Shown here one piece after another: positions 51,579-61,068 of a stretch of 64,000 nt of DNA. The position numbers and the translations under genes were made by a program. Under the pieces are notes generated by a model, which saw only the letters and a list, made by a program, of their open reading frames with translations, was not told the DNA's origin and made no database searches. Location: the NCBI RefSeq assembly GCF_002954725.1, contig NZ_MSCQ01000001.1, positions 2,135,824 to 2,199,823 on the forward strand. Reading direction: 5' to 3'. Each line of letters opens with the position of its first letter. Positions within the stretch are counted from its first letter, which is position 1. Source of the stretch: Photobacterium phosphoreum. GTDB lineage: Bacteria > Pseudomonadota > Gammaproteobacteria > Enterobacterales > Vibrionaceae.

Positions 51579-51979
51579 GATAGATAAGCCTATAAAAGTT
51601 TTATGAAAAGGTAAAAATGATCCGTTGTTTACTCGTGTCAAAGCAGTAAACCGGTGCCAATACTAACAAACGCGGCCTAAAAAGAAGTAACTATTTCAAA
51701 TAATCTACTGAGAAATGACATAACACTAATGAAAGGTTTAAGGCTAATTAGCCCTCACTAACGTTCCATTAAAATAATTAGTCATACTATAGCGAGAAAT
51801 ATCACGACATAATGTATCGATTACAGCTTCTCTCCCACTAGCTTAACAACACCAAGCTTAGTCCCGCCAGAGCGAATAAATAATTTAACCTCAATCACAT
51901 TTAAATGCTGCACAAAGCAAATAATTGCTTTAATTTGTTAACTATAAATTAAACATCAATATAGATATGGATATCATTT
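51579..51979. other. mltA-argA divergent intergenic region
   Basis: About 400 bp with no gene I can support. It must contain promoters for mltA and argA, but I see no convincing -35/-10 pair and no clear pair of ArgR boxes. Only a half-site-like TGTGAATA overlaps the argA start. amiC, which lies here in E. coli, is absent. Confidence 0.6.
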
Positions 51980-53308
51980 GTGAATACACGTAAGACCCCC
52001 CTGGTAAAAGGATTTCGTCAATCAGCCCCGTATTTAAATGCGCATGTGGGTAAAACCATGGTGATCATGGTCGGAGGTGAAGCAATTGCTGATCCCAACT
52101 TTGCCAACATTGTTAGCGATATTGCTTTGCTACACAGTTTAGGTATTCATATTGTGATGGTGTATGGCGCTCGACCACAAATAACGACCTTATTACAACA
52201 GCAGCAATATGATAGCCCTTATCACAAAGGCATAAGAATCACCGACGAATATAGCTTAGAAATAGCCAAGCAAGCAGCAGGGCAAGTACAACTTGATATT
52301 ACCGCTCGCTTTTCAATGGGACTCAATAATACTCCAATGGCGGGATCACAGATTAATGTGATTAGCGGTAATTTTATTATTGCGCAACCATTAGGCATCG
52401 ATGAAGGTGTCGATTTTTGTCATAGTGGTAAAATTCGCCGTATTAATAATATGGCTATCACTAATCAATTAGAACAAGGTTCAATTGTATTACTTGGGCC
52501 GATTGCTAGCTCAGTGACTGGCGAATGTTTTAACCTCACCTCAGAAGAAATAGCCACTCAAGTCGCAATCCGATTACAAGCAGATAAACTCATTGGTTTT
52601 TGTTCTGAACAAGGGGTCGTTGATAGCAATAATGACATCATCTCAGAATTATTACCCCATGATGCCGAACAGGTACTGCAACACCTTATCGATAACGATG
52701 ATCAACAAAGTGGAACCGGGCGTTTTTTACGAGGGGCTATCGCTGCTTGTCGTGCTGGCATACCTCGCAGTCACTTACTAAGCTATAAGCAAGATGGCGC
52801 ATTGATCCAAGAACTCTTTTCATTGGATGGTATTGGCACTCAAATTGTTATGTCGAGCGCTGAAAAAATTCGTCGCGCTGATATTAATGATATCGGTGGT
52901 ATTTTAGATTTAATTCAGCCATTAGAAAATGAAGGTATTTTAGTTCGCCGCTCACGAGAACAATTAGAACGTGAGATTACCCTTTTCAGTGTCATTGAGC
53001 TTGATAATCTGATTATTGGCTGCGCTGCACTTTATCCTTATCCAGAGGAAAAAATGGCAGAAATGGCCTGTGTGGCTATTCACCCTGATTTTAGAGACGG
53101 TGATCGCGGGGTACTGTTACTCAATAAATTATGCCAACAAGCACGTGAAGCTAGCCTTGAGAAAATATTTGTCCTAACAACACGTAGCGTGCATTGGTTT
53201 CGTGAGCAAGGGTTCTATGAATGCGATATCGAACAATTACCGTTGATCAAAAAAGATCTCTACAACTATCAACGTCGCTCAAAAATACTTATAACACCAA
53301 CGCGTTAA
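51980..53308 (+). CDS. argA: N-acetylglutamate synthase
   Basis: ArgA makes N-acetylglutamate from acetyl-CoA and glutamate, the first step of arginine synthesis, and is feedback inhibited by arginine. It is 442 residues. An amino-acid-kinase domain ([15 protein letters not shown] to about 290) is followed by a GNAT acetyltransferase domain (about 300-440, with [18 protein letters not shown]). It starts with GTG, as E. coli argA does. It converges toward recD with two DsbB-like pairs between them. Confidence 0.96.
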   Translation: MNTRKTPLVKGFRQSAPYLNAHVGKTMVIMVGGEAIADPNFANIVSDIALLHSLGIHIVMVYGARPQITTLLQQQQYDSPYHKGIRITDEYSLEIAKQAAGQVQLDITARFSMGLNNTPMAGSQINVISGNFIIAQPLGIDEGVDFCHSGKIRRINNMAITNQLEQGSIVLLGPIASSVTGECFNLTSEEIATQVAIRLQADKLIGFCSEQGVVDSNNDIISELLPHDAEQVLQHLIDNDDQQSGTGRFLRGAIAACRAGIPRSHLLSYKQDGALIQELFSLDGIGTQIVMSSAEKIRRADINDIGGILDLIQPLENEGILVRRSREQLEREITLFSVIELDNLIIGCAALYPYPEEKMAEMACVAIHPDFRDGDRGVLLLNKLCQQAREASLEKIFVLTTRSVHWFREQGFYECDIEQLPLIKKDLYNYQRRSKILITPTR

Positions 53309-53454
53309 AAAAGCACAATTTTGTAACAAGGTGTTAATTTAGATGCTTATAATGTATGATAAAAACAAGGTTAGTCGCTTTATAATAATAACTTTAATAA
53401 CTATTAATATACATCTAAATACACATATACAAATGAAAGGTTAAATAATCGCTT

Positions 53455-53610
53455 ATGATGAGTTTACTGTTTCTACTCGTATTTGTTGCAATGCTCTGCG
53501 CATTTACGGGAAAAAAAGGTGCCAGCTACATCGTTTTTACCATCACTGTTGTTTTGGGACTGTATTGGTTCCATCACCATGCAACAGATTCTCTATCTAT
53601 TTTACTCTAG
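53455..53610 (+). CDS. Small membrane protein, DUF5993-like, copy 1
   Basis: A 51-residue protein beginning MMSLLFLLVFVAMLCAFTGKK, with two hydrophobic helices (about 3-16 and 25-40) around a GKKGASY turn, ending HHHATDSLSILL. It resembles the DUF5993 family that is found beside DsbB-like genes. It may assist the neighbouring thiol oxidoreductase, but no function is established. The next start codon is 9 bp after its stop. The double ATG leaves the exact start uncertain by one codon. Confidence 0.7.
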   Translation: MMSLLFLLVFVAMLCAFTGKKGASYIVFTITVVLGLYWFHHHATDSLSILL

Positions 53611-53619
53611 GGAGAAAGT

Positions 53620-54159
53620 ATGAATAATAAAAATGTAGCGCTACTTAATGCCTTAGGTCTATTAGGGATCACCTTCGTTCTCTTAATGGCATCGGTTCTT
53701 CAGGTTGTACTCAACGAACTGCCTTGTCCATTATGTTTATTACAGCGTCTAGGCTTTATGCTGGTGATGTTTGGTTTTATGCTTAATGTCATTTATGGAC
53801 CGCAACAACGTCACTACGGTATTCTAATTATCGGTGCACTCTTTGGTGCAGCAACAGCATTACGTCAAGTTTCATTACACGTTATTCCAGGTACGCCAGG
53901 GTTTGGCAGTCCGGTATTTGGTATTCATTATTATACTTGGGCCTTTATTCTATTTAGCCTAACCATTGTTGGGGTTGCTGTATTACAGCTGCTATGGAAT
54001 AAGGACTGGAATAATAATGATTATAAAATGAACCGTTTTGGCAAGTTTGTCTGCCTCGTAGCGATTTTTGCTGTCGTGATTAACGTAATATCGACCTTTA
54101 TTGAATGTGGTCCTTATCAATGTCCAGATAATCCAATTACTTATTGGTTATTTAACTAG
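53620..54159 (+). CDS. DsbB-like disulfide bond formation protein, copy 1
   Basis: A 179-residue four-helix inner membrane protein of the DsbB/VKOR-like type. The redox motif PCPLCLLQR has Cys36 and Cys39 after the first helix, matching the CxxC of DsbB that contacts quinone. A second pair, Cys163 and Cys168 (ECGPYQCPDNP), lies at the C-terminal end. The usual DsbB central loop (between helices 3 and 4) has no Cys here. A GGAGAAAG ribosome binding site precedes it. A strong terminator follows. Confidence 0.82.
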   Translation: MNNKNVALLNALGLLGITFVLLMASVLQVVLNELPCPLCLLQRLGFMLVMFGFMLNVIYGPQQRHYGILIIGALFGAATALRQVSLHVIPGTPGFGSPVFGIHYYTWAFILFSLTIVGVAVLQLLWNKDWNNNDYKMNRFGKFVCLVAIFAVVINVISTFIECGPYQCPDNPITYWLFN

Positions 54160-54180
54160 ACATAATCATCGCAACACAAT

Positions 54181-54210
54181 AACGCCAGTATTATTACTGG
54201 CGTTTTTTTG
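54181..54210 (+). terminator. Terminator of the first DUF5993-DsbB pair
   Basis: AACGCCAGTA (54181-54190) pairs with TACTGGCGTT (54195-54204), followed by a T-run. Confidence 0.92.
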
Positions 54211-54310
54211 TATCAATATGTAAACATTTCAAGATAAAATAATTAACAATAAATCCCCTTAAGGTATACTGTGTGGATTATTGCGTTTTAAAAAAGGTTT
54301 ATTGCTACCT

Positions 54311-54469
54311 ATGCTGTGTATTTTTGTTTTTTTTCTCATGCTTATAACGATGTTAACGGCACTTAAAGGTAAAAAAAATCTTAGCTATGTCATGTTTGCT
54401 TTAACCTTCATTGCCGGATCTATTTTGCTCAAACACCACATTGTATATACCCTGCCAATCTCAATTTAA
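54311..54469 (+). CDS. Small membrane protein, DUF5993-like, copy 2
   Basis: A 52-residue paralogue of the 53455 gene: MLCIFVFFLMLITMLTALKG, then KKNLSYVMFALTFIAGS, ending in KHHIVYTLPISI. It has the same KGKK turn and two helices. A TTG start ten codons upstream (54281) is also in frame, but the ATG gives the same length as copy 1. It is 7 bp upstream of the second DsbB-like gene. Confidence 0.65.
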   Translation: MLCIFVFFLMLITMLTALKGKKNLSYVMFALTFIAGSILLKHHIVYTLPISI

Positions 54470-54476
54470 GTACGTT

Positions 54477-55025
54477 ATGAACAATCAACTTATTAATCGA
54501 CTCAATATCTTAGGCTTACTTGGTATCACAACCATATTGGCAACCGGATCTATCATTCAATTGGTATTTAAGGAATTACCTTGCCCGTTATGCTTATTGC
54601 AACGGATAGGGTTTATGATGGTAATGTTTGGCTTTATGCTCAATGTCCGCTATGGCCCACAACAACCTCATTACGGCATTATTTTATTTGGTGCTTTATT
54701 TGGGGCAACAGCAGCATTGCGTCAAGTCACACTTCACTTATTACCTGATGATCCCGGTTATGGTAGCCCCTTACTTGGTATGCATTATTACACCTGGGCT
54801 TTTGTTATTTTTGTGATGACCATCATTGGAGTTGCAGCATTACTGAGCTTATGGCGTCAAACAACAACCAGCAATTACCATATAAAAAAAATTGGTAACA
54901 TCGCTTGCTATCTTGCTGTCGCGGTAGTGATCATCAATATTGTCTCGACATTTATTATGACTGGACCACATGTAACCCCTGCAGATCCTCATAGCTATTG
55001 GTTATTTGATCAATTTAAAAAATAA
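54477..55025 (+). CDS. DsbB-like protein, copy 2, lacking the C-terminal cysteine pair
   Basis: A 182-residue paralogue of the 53620 protein. It keeps PCPLCLLQR with Cys36 and Cys39 and has the same four helices (GFMMVMFGFMLNVRYGPQQ, GATAALRQVTLHL). The C-terminal ECGPYQCPDNP of copy 1 reads MTGPHVTPADP here, so both partner cysteines are gone. It may have a different electron route or a regulatory role. The ATG at 54477 is chosen because an upstream in-frame start lies inside copy 2 of the small gene. Confidence 0.82.
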   Translation: MNNQLINRLNILGLLGITTILATGSIIQLVFKELPCPLCLLQRIGFMMVMFGFMLNVRYGPQQPHYGIILFGALFGATAALRQVTLHLLPDDPGYGSPLLGMHYYTWAFVIFVMTIIGVAALLSLWRQTTTSNYHIKKIGNIACYLAVAVVIINIVSTFIMTGPHVTPADPHSYWLFDQFKK

Positions 55026-55040
55026 CCTTTAGATAGCACA

Positions 55041-55062
55041 ATGCCAGCACTAATGCTGGCAT
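55041..55062. repeat. Hairpin between DsbB-like copy 2 and recD
   Basis: ATGCCAGCA (55041-55049) pairs with TGCTGGCAT (55054-55062). No T-run follows on either strand, so termination here is uncertain. Confidence 0.6.
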
Positions 55063-55088
55063 CGAGATTATGATTTCTTACAATACAA

Positions 55089-57164
55089 TCACACCAGCAA
55101 TTGGGCTAAACCACTGGCTCGCTCAGTACGTACTTGCACACTTTTCGTTATAATTTCCATTGGCGCATACAAATACAACCGTGATTTAGCACGAGTAATA
55201 CCAGTGTAAATTAATTCACGGGTTAGAATCGGCGTATAGTCAGCAGGCAATACCATTACCGTATCTGCAAATTCCGAGCCTTGGGATTTATGGATCGTCA
55301 TCGCATACACTACTTCATGCTCAGGAATGCGGCTCGGTAAAATACCGCGAATAGTGCCGTCTGGCATTTCAAAATACACCCGTAATCGACGTCGCCCACT
55401 ATCGGGATCAATCTCAGGCTCAAGCATCGTCATGCCAATATCACCGTTAAATAATCCTAAGGCATGATCATTACGAGTGATCATAATCGGCCTTCCGACA
55501 TACCATGTTTCATCATTAGGTGAAATTCGACCACGATGAGTCAATTCTTTTTCAATGCGTTGATTTAAGCCGACAACACCAAAATCCCCTTCACGTAATG
55601 CGCATAGCAATCTGACATTCGAAAATGCTTTTAAGACCTCAGCCGGTGTTTTATCGGTTTTTATGGCATCAAGATAATCAAGATAAAACGTCACCACTTG
55701 GTTAATCATCGAGACATACGTTTCACTGCCTAATGGATAATGGTGGATATCTTTAAACCCTTGTTGCCAAACTTTATTCACTAGTGCAGGTTTGCCTTGA
55801 TTAATCGCTTTCGCTAATTGACCAATACCTGATAACGCATGGAAACGGTAACTCTTTTGCAGCATGCACAAACAGTCTGTTACCACACTTAAACCAATAT
55901 TATTTGAGTGTAAATCAAAGCCGGTTAACTGACTTAATAGCTGTCCTTGCTCGGCACTGTAACCTTGAGTTGAGAAAGAACAAATATCACCTAGCACCGC
56001 CCCCGCTTCCACCGACGCTAATTGATCTCGGTCGCCCAATAAAATTAATTTCGCCCCTTGTGGCATCGCATCTAATAACCGCGCCATCATTGGTAAATCG
56101 ACCATCGAAGCTTCATCGACCACTAATACATCAAGGTGGAGTGGGTTATCTTTATGATGACGAAACTCAACTCGGTGTGGAATAGACCCCAATAATCGGT
56201 GTAATGTGCTTGATTGAGTAGGAATTAAATCTTTAATCGCTTGTGGTACTGCCAATGATTTGATCGCCGAACCAATCGATTCAGTTAATCGGGCAGCCGC
56301 TTTACCAGTCGGTGCCACCAGCATAATATTAGGCTTATGTTCGCCATTAGCTTGCATCACTAACGCTGCTAATAATTTAGCGACAGTGGTGGTTTTACCC
56401 GTACCAGGACCACCAGAGATCACTGCAAACTGACGTGTTAATGCCATCGCTGCCGCCACTTTCTGCCAATTCAAACAGCTTGTCGTTGGCACCAAACTGT
56501 CTAATAACTGCAAATCAGTTATTTGCTGCGCTTGTTGTAATACGCTATCAATCGCCATCCAATCAAGTTGCTGTGGTTTTACAATATCCAAAAAATCACA
56601 GGTTAGTTGTTGGCGTTGCTGGCTATCAGTGACACCTTGCAGCGCATGATATAAATGGCCATAACTTGGCTGAAATAAATCATTTAATGCTTGATGCATT
56701 AGCGTTAATTGCTGCCCTTGCCACTGACTATCAGTGCCGACTTGGCCTTGATTGGTCGCCATATCCACAATCCGCTTAGCGACAGTTTGTTCAAATTGCC
56801 AATAGCGGTTGAGGTATAAACGACCATGATCTAACACCAATGGGCTTGCTTGTAAGCCATGTGATTGAACATTCGCGACCACATCAAATTGCTGTAATAA
56901 TTGCGCCCATTGGCTTGGATCCGCTAATCCTTCAATTAACGCTACCGATAATCGACTTGAGAGACCAAACAAATGCTGAGCACGCAATTGCTCTAACGGC
57001 ACACAGACATGGCCTTTACCTAATTCATAACTCACCAATGCTGCCATCAGTGCCGCCAGATCTTGTTGCGATTGTGGACTATGCTGCGCCACAAATTTAG
57101 CGAACTGATAATCAAGCTGACGTAAGCCACCTTGTTGGGTGAGTTTTTGTAAACGCTTAAGCAT
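55089..57164 (-). CDS. recD: Exodeoxyribonuclease V alpha subunit RecD
   Basis: RecD is the 5'-to-3' helicase of RecBCD, which processes double-strand ends. It is 691 residues, longer than E. coli (608). Walker A is AVISGGPGTGKTTTVAKLL at about 250, and Walker B is VVDEASMVDL. The late motif YAMTIHKSQGSEF is at about 635, with TGITRAKSRLYLYAP after it. The gene overlaps the 3' end of recB by 8 bp, so translation is coupled. Confidence 0.96.
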   Translation of the reverse strand: MLKRLQKLTQQGGLRQLDYQFAKFVAQHSPQSQQDLAALMAALVSYELGKGHVCVPLEQLRAQHLFGLSSRLSVALIEGLADPSQWAQLLQQFDVVANVQSHGLQASPLVLDHGRLYLNRYWQFEQTVAKRIVDMATNQGQVGTDSQWQGQQLTLMHQALNDLFQPSYGHLYHALQGVTDSQQRQQLTCDFLDIVKPQQLDWMAIDSVLQQAQQITDLQLLDSLVPTTSCLNWQKVAAAMALTRQFAVISGGPGTGKTTTVAKLLAALVMQANGEHKPNIMLVAPTGKAAARLTESIGSAIKSLAVPQAIKDLIPTQSSTLHRLLGSIPHRVEFRHHKDNPLHLDVLVVDEASMVDLPMMARLLDAMPQGAKLILLGDRDQLASVEAGAVLGDICSFSTQGYSAEQGQLLSQLTGFDLHSNNIGLSVVTDCLCMLQKSYRFHALSGIGQLAKAINQGKPALVNKVWQQGFKDIHHYPLGSETYVSMINQVVTFYLDYLDAIKTDKTPAEVLKAFSNVRLLCALREGDFGVVGLNQRIEKELTHRGRISPNDETWYVGRPIMITRNDHALGLFNGDIGMTMLEPEIDPDSGRRRLRVYFEMPDGTIRGILPSRIPEHEVVYAMTIHKSQGSEFADTVMVLPADYTPILTRELIYTGITRAKSRLYLYAPMEIITKSVQVRTERASGLAQLLV

Positions 57165-60100
57165 GTGGTAGCGCTCCTTTCATGAGTAAATCCAATTCAT
57201 CGAGTAATAGTTCACTTGGACGCGCATAAAAAATACCACTGTCGCTACCGGCTTGAATACCCCGTAAGAATAAGTAATACACCCCACCAAAATGGGTTTC
57301 ATAACTGTAATTTGGAATACGACTGCGCAGAAAACGTTGTAATGCCAGCGCATAGATTTGGTACTGCAAATCATAACGATGTTCACGCATCGCGGTTTTC
57401 AATTGCTCACCACGATACACTTGTGGATCATCACCAAGATAATTCGATTTCCAGTCTAAAACGTAATACTTACCTTGATGCTCAAACACTAAATCGATAA
57501 AACCTTTTAGCATTCCACTGACGGTTGCAAAGCCTAATTCTCCTGCTTTGGCTGACAACGGATCATGCTTAGCGATCACTTTGTTCAATGCCACCGATTG
57601 TAAAATCTCAATTGGCAATAAAAATTCCATTTCCGTGAGTCGTTGCGATGTATTCTTATCGGCTAGTCGCAGCGCATCACCATCAAGGGCACAAATTAAT
57701 ACATCTCGAATTAATTGCTGTAATACCGGTAACCACGCTAATTCATAATTTTCTAATTGCAGTAATTCAGTTAATTTCGCTACCGTTTCAGGGCAATCAA
57801 CCGCGGCGGTAAAATCAATTTCTTCAAATACGGTATGCAAAAATGTACCAGGACGCGCGCCACGAGGAAAAGTATAAATCGAATATTGTGGCTCTAATTC
57901 TAACTCACCATCATCACTCTCTTCGGTAGCATTTTGCACTGAATCAATATCAAACCCCGGTAAATCTAAGCTGCTATCATGAGCGGTCTGATGCCCTTGT
58001 TTAACCAAATTAGAATAACTGGTCATCCACCAATTACGCTCTAACGAAGCAGAAAAAGGCCGTTTAACCAAGGCTTCAGTGACTTCAGCTTGTGGTTGCC
58101 ATGGCACATCACTTAATTGCGGCGGTTCAGTTACCGTGATCGCGACTTGAGCATCACAAAGTTTAGCTAATGCTAACTCAAGGTCAGCGACACCGCCCGC
58201 CTCACCATCTTGTACTAGATGTCCCATTGCTGAGCGATGTAAGCCTGTTGGTTCTTTAGTGCTACGGCCATTACGAATCGGTGCCATACCAACATAACAG
58301 CCGTAAACCGCACGGGTTAAAGCCACATAAATTAAGCGTAAATCTTCAGCTAATCGTTCTTGGTCGGCTTTTTCGATTGCGGCGGCTTGTTTAGCAATAT
58401 CAAGCACCGTGATGTTATCCACTTCATCGTGATATTTGACTTCACCTTTACTATCGACCTCACGGTAGCTACACACAAACGGCATAAACACTAAATCATA
58501 TTCCAAGCCTTTCGATTTATGGATGGTAACAATCTGCACCAGATTACGTTCTGATTCTAGCCGCATCACTTGATCATCAGCATTACCATTCGGCTCGGCA
58601 ACATGTTCAGCTAACCAGCGCAGTAGTGCATAATCACTGTCTAAGGTTTGACTCGCCTGTTGCAGTAATTCACCAATATGAAGTAAATCCGTTAACTTAC
58701 GCTCGCCACCCTCTTCGGCTAATAAACGCTCAGCAATTTGATTTTTCGCCATCACACTGCGCAACATCGGCATCACACCACGTTTTAACCATTGCTGACG
58801 GTATTGTTTAAAGCTATTAACGGCAATTTCCCACTCATTCTCATCGTTATTGAGTTGATCAAGTTCAATCGCAGTGCGGGCAAATAACCCTGACGCTAAC
58901 GCCGCACGTAATATACGATCATCCTCAGGGGTTAATACCGCTTGTAATAACCGTTGAATATCTGCCGCTTCCGAAGTAGAAAACACACTATCACGGTTAG
59001 ATAAATAGACACTGGCGATGCCTTGTTTTGATAACGCTTCACGGACTAATTTCCCTTCAGTACCAGTACGTACCAATACCGCAATATCACCAGCCGCAAT
59101 GGCATGCTGCTGTCCATCATCTAAAAAATACGCTTGGCCTTGCTGTGATTGGGTCAGAATATGTTGAATTTGCGCCGCGGTTGCCGTCGCCATTGTCGCT
59201 TGATAATTGCCTTTAGCTATCGGCTTACCATCAGGGCTCTCTTGCAACCAAAAGGTTAAAGCATGTTGTGATTCACCCTCTAACCACCAGCTACGCTGAG
59301 CCGCTTTAGGACTATGATCGACCGCTAAAAATTCAATATCTTGATCATAAATAAAGGGACTCTCTGGCTGCTGAAACACCGAATTAACCGCTGCAATCAT
59401 ATTCGCAGTCGAGCGCCAGTTAGTAGCTAATGTATAGTGATCGGTCACTTGGCGACGCGCTTGAATATAAGTAAAAATATCAGCACCACGAAAGGCATAA
59501 ATCGCCTGTTTCGGATCACCGATCATAAACAAGCCACATTCTGGATGATGACGATAAACATCACTAAAAATACCGTATTGCAGTGGATCGGTATCTTGGA
59601 ATTCATCAATCATTGCCACTGGATATTGTGCACGAATTTTACCCGCGAGCAGTTCATCAACATCGTTACCAATCGCGGCGCCTAGTTGAGTCAGCAAGTC
59701 ATCAAATGATAGCCATCCTTTGCGCGCTTTAGCGTCAGCCAATAATTGACGACAATGTTCAATTGCATGAGCTAATAGTGGCTCACGCAAGCTAGCAGGA
59801 TTATCTAATAGTTCGGCAATAGCACTAAAGACTTCATGCTCAGGGGCATCCCCTTTGGCGGTTTTTTCAATTAAGGTTTGCTGATGAAAGCGACTCAAAT
59901 TATCAGGCAATTCATAACCAACGCTGGGTTGGGCCGCCCATGCGCTCACTTGCTCTAACCAATTAGGCAAACTTTTTTTGGTGTAACTGCGCTTATTAAT
60001 CCCAGAGCTTGCAATTAAGGCTTCAAAATCATCCTGATGTGTACGCCACAACGCTTTGACGTCATCAATGCGGACAATATTTTGCTGATGTAATTGTTCT

Positions 60101-60789
60101 AATGATTCCGTCATTGCCGCCACCGACAATCGTACTGGCGCCCCCGTTAAACTATTGCCAATTTCTTTTAATAATTTTATTGGTGATGACCAAATTTCAC
60201 GGACTTCATGGGCCAGTGCTGGCGATAAATGATAAAAACTACTGCGCCAATAATCAGCAACCACTAATTTTTTTAATTGGCTTTCATCGGTCACAAATTC
60301 ATTATTAAATCGACAGCCTGACTCAAACGCATTTTGAGTTAGCATTCGCTGACAGAAACCATGAATGGTATAAATAGCCGCTTCATCCATCTGGCGTTCG
60401 GCTTGCAATAACAGCGTCGCCGCTAACTTATGATCTGGGTATTCCTTTAATAATGGCGCGATAACAGGATCATGACTAATACCACGACTAAACGCTAACC
60501 GCGCATCATGAATACGAGCACGAATACGATCACGTAATTCTGCGGTAGCCGCTTCAGTAAAAGTTACCACCAGAATTTGATCAACCGTCAACTGCTGTTG
60601 ATGCCGAGTATCCTCATTACCATGCGCTAACAATAACCGTAAATACAAACTCGCGATGGTAAATGTCTTACCTGTACCGGCTGACGCTTCGATCAAGCGG
60701 GTACCATGTAATGGAAACGTCATTGGTTGCAGAATATTTGTTGGTACGTCATCCGTTGTTAGTACTTCAGTCGCCATTATGTTACTCAT
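57157..60789 (-). CDS. recB: Exodeoxyribonuclease V beta subunit RecB
   Basis: RecB is the 3'-to-5' helicase and nuclease subunit. It is 1210 residues. UvrD-type Walker A is EASAGTGKTFTIASLYLRLL at about 34-53, Walker B is YPVAMIDEFQDTDPLQYG, and VQIVTIHKSKGLEYD is a further helicase motif. The C-terminal nuclease domain carries GFIDLVFEHQGKYYVLDWKS (Asp-x-Lys site). The protein is complete. It is separated from recC by 279 bp. Confidence 0.97.
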   Translation of the reverse strand: MSNIMATEVLTTDDVPTNILQPMTFPLHGTRLIEASAGTGKTFTIASLYLRLLLAHGNEDTRHQQQLTVDQILVVTFTEAATAELRDRIRARIHDARLAFSRGISHDPVIAPLLKEYPDHKLAATLLLQAERQMDEAAIYTIHGFCQRMLTQNAFESGCRFNNEFVTDESQLKKLVVADYWRSSFYHLSPALAHEVREIWSSPIKLLKEIGNSLTGAPVRLSVAAMTESLEQLHQQNIVRIDDVKALWRTHQDDFEALIASSGINKRSYTKKSLPNWLEQVSAWAAQPSVGYELPDNLSRFHQQTLIEKTAKGDAPEHEVFSAIAELLDNPASLREPLLAHAIEHCRQLLADAKARKGWLSFDDLLTQLGAAIGNDVDELLAGKIRAQYPVAMIDEFQDTDPLQYGIFSDVYRHHPECGLFMIGDPKQAIYAFRGADIFTYIQARRQVTDHYTLATNWRSTANMIAAVNSVFQQPESPFIYDQDIEFLAVDHSPKAAQRSWWLEGESQHALTFWLQESPDGKPIAKGNYQATMATATAAQIQHILTQSQQGQAYFLDDGQQHAIAAGDIAVLVRTGTEGKLVREALSKQGIASVYLSNRDSVFSTSEAADIQRLLQAVLTPEDDRILRAALASGLFARTAIELDQLNNDENEWEIAVNSFKQYRQQWLKRGVMPMLRSVMAKNQIAERLLAEEGGERKLTDLLHIGELLQQASQTLDSDYALLRWLAEHVAEPNGNADDQVMRLESERNLVQIVTIHKSKGLEYDLVFMPFVCSYREVDSKGEVKYHDEVDNITVLDIAKQAAAIEKADQERLAEDLRLIYVALTRAVYGCYVGMAPIRNGRSTKEPTGLHRSAMGHLVQDGEAGGVADLELALAKLCDAQVAITVTEPPQLSDVPWQPQAEVTEALVKRPFSASLERNWWMTSYSNLVKQGHQTAHDSSLDLPGFDIDSVQNATEESDDGELELEPQYSIYTFPRGARPGTFLHTVFEEIDFTAAVDCPETVAKLTELLQLENYELAWLPVLQQLIRDVLICALDGDALRLADKNTSQRLTEMEFLLPIEILQSVALNKVIAKHDPLSAKAGELGFATVSGMLKGFIDLVFEHQGKYYVLDWKSNYLGDDPQVYRGEQLKTAMREHRYDLQYQIYALALQRFLRSRIPNYSYETHFGGVYYLFLRGIQAGSDSGIFYARPSELLLDELDLLMKGALPHA

Positions 60790-61068
60790 CCCATGGTTGC
60801 TATATGTACAACAGTACCAGCCTGAAACTTTTCAATTTCAACAATCAAGCTGGTTATTATGTGACCCAACACTTATAAGTAAATATTGGCGCCTGATATT
60901 CTGTTGTGTTCCTATAATGTGAGAACTTACTCACGGTTTATACTACGGTGGTTAGTTAGTATCAGCGCCAGAAACTTGGTCACCTCTGGACCTGTGGCCG
61001 TACAGCGAACACCCTACAACTAACAATGATTTGCTGACGGCCACACTACTTCTCTCTGCTTTCTATAT
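60790..61068. other. recC-recB intergenic region; no ptrA
   Basis: No gene is found in this 279-bp gap, where E. coli has ptrA. It contains an inverted repeat, TGTGGCCGTACAGC (60993-61006) and GCTGACGGCCACA (61033-61045), with one bulged base and a 26-nt loop. A T-run is missing, so it is not a standard terminator. Confidence 0.7.

Noticed and set aside
51900..51990. ArgR boxes upstream of argA
   Set aside because: Only a weak half-site (TGTGAATA at the start codon) is seen. I could not find a paired ARG box by eye.
60919..60934. GTGAGAACTTACTCAC as an operator
   Set aside because: The arms are only 5 bp and no known regulator site matches, so it could be chance.
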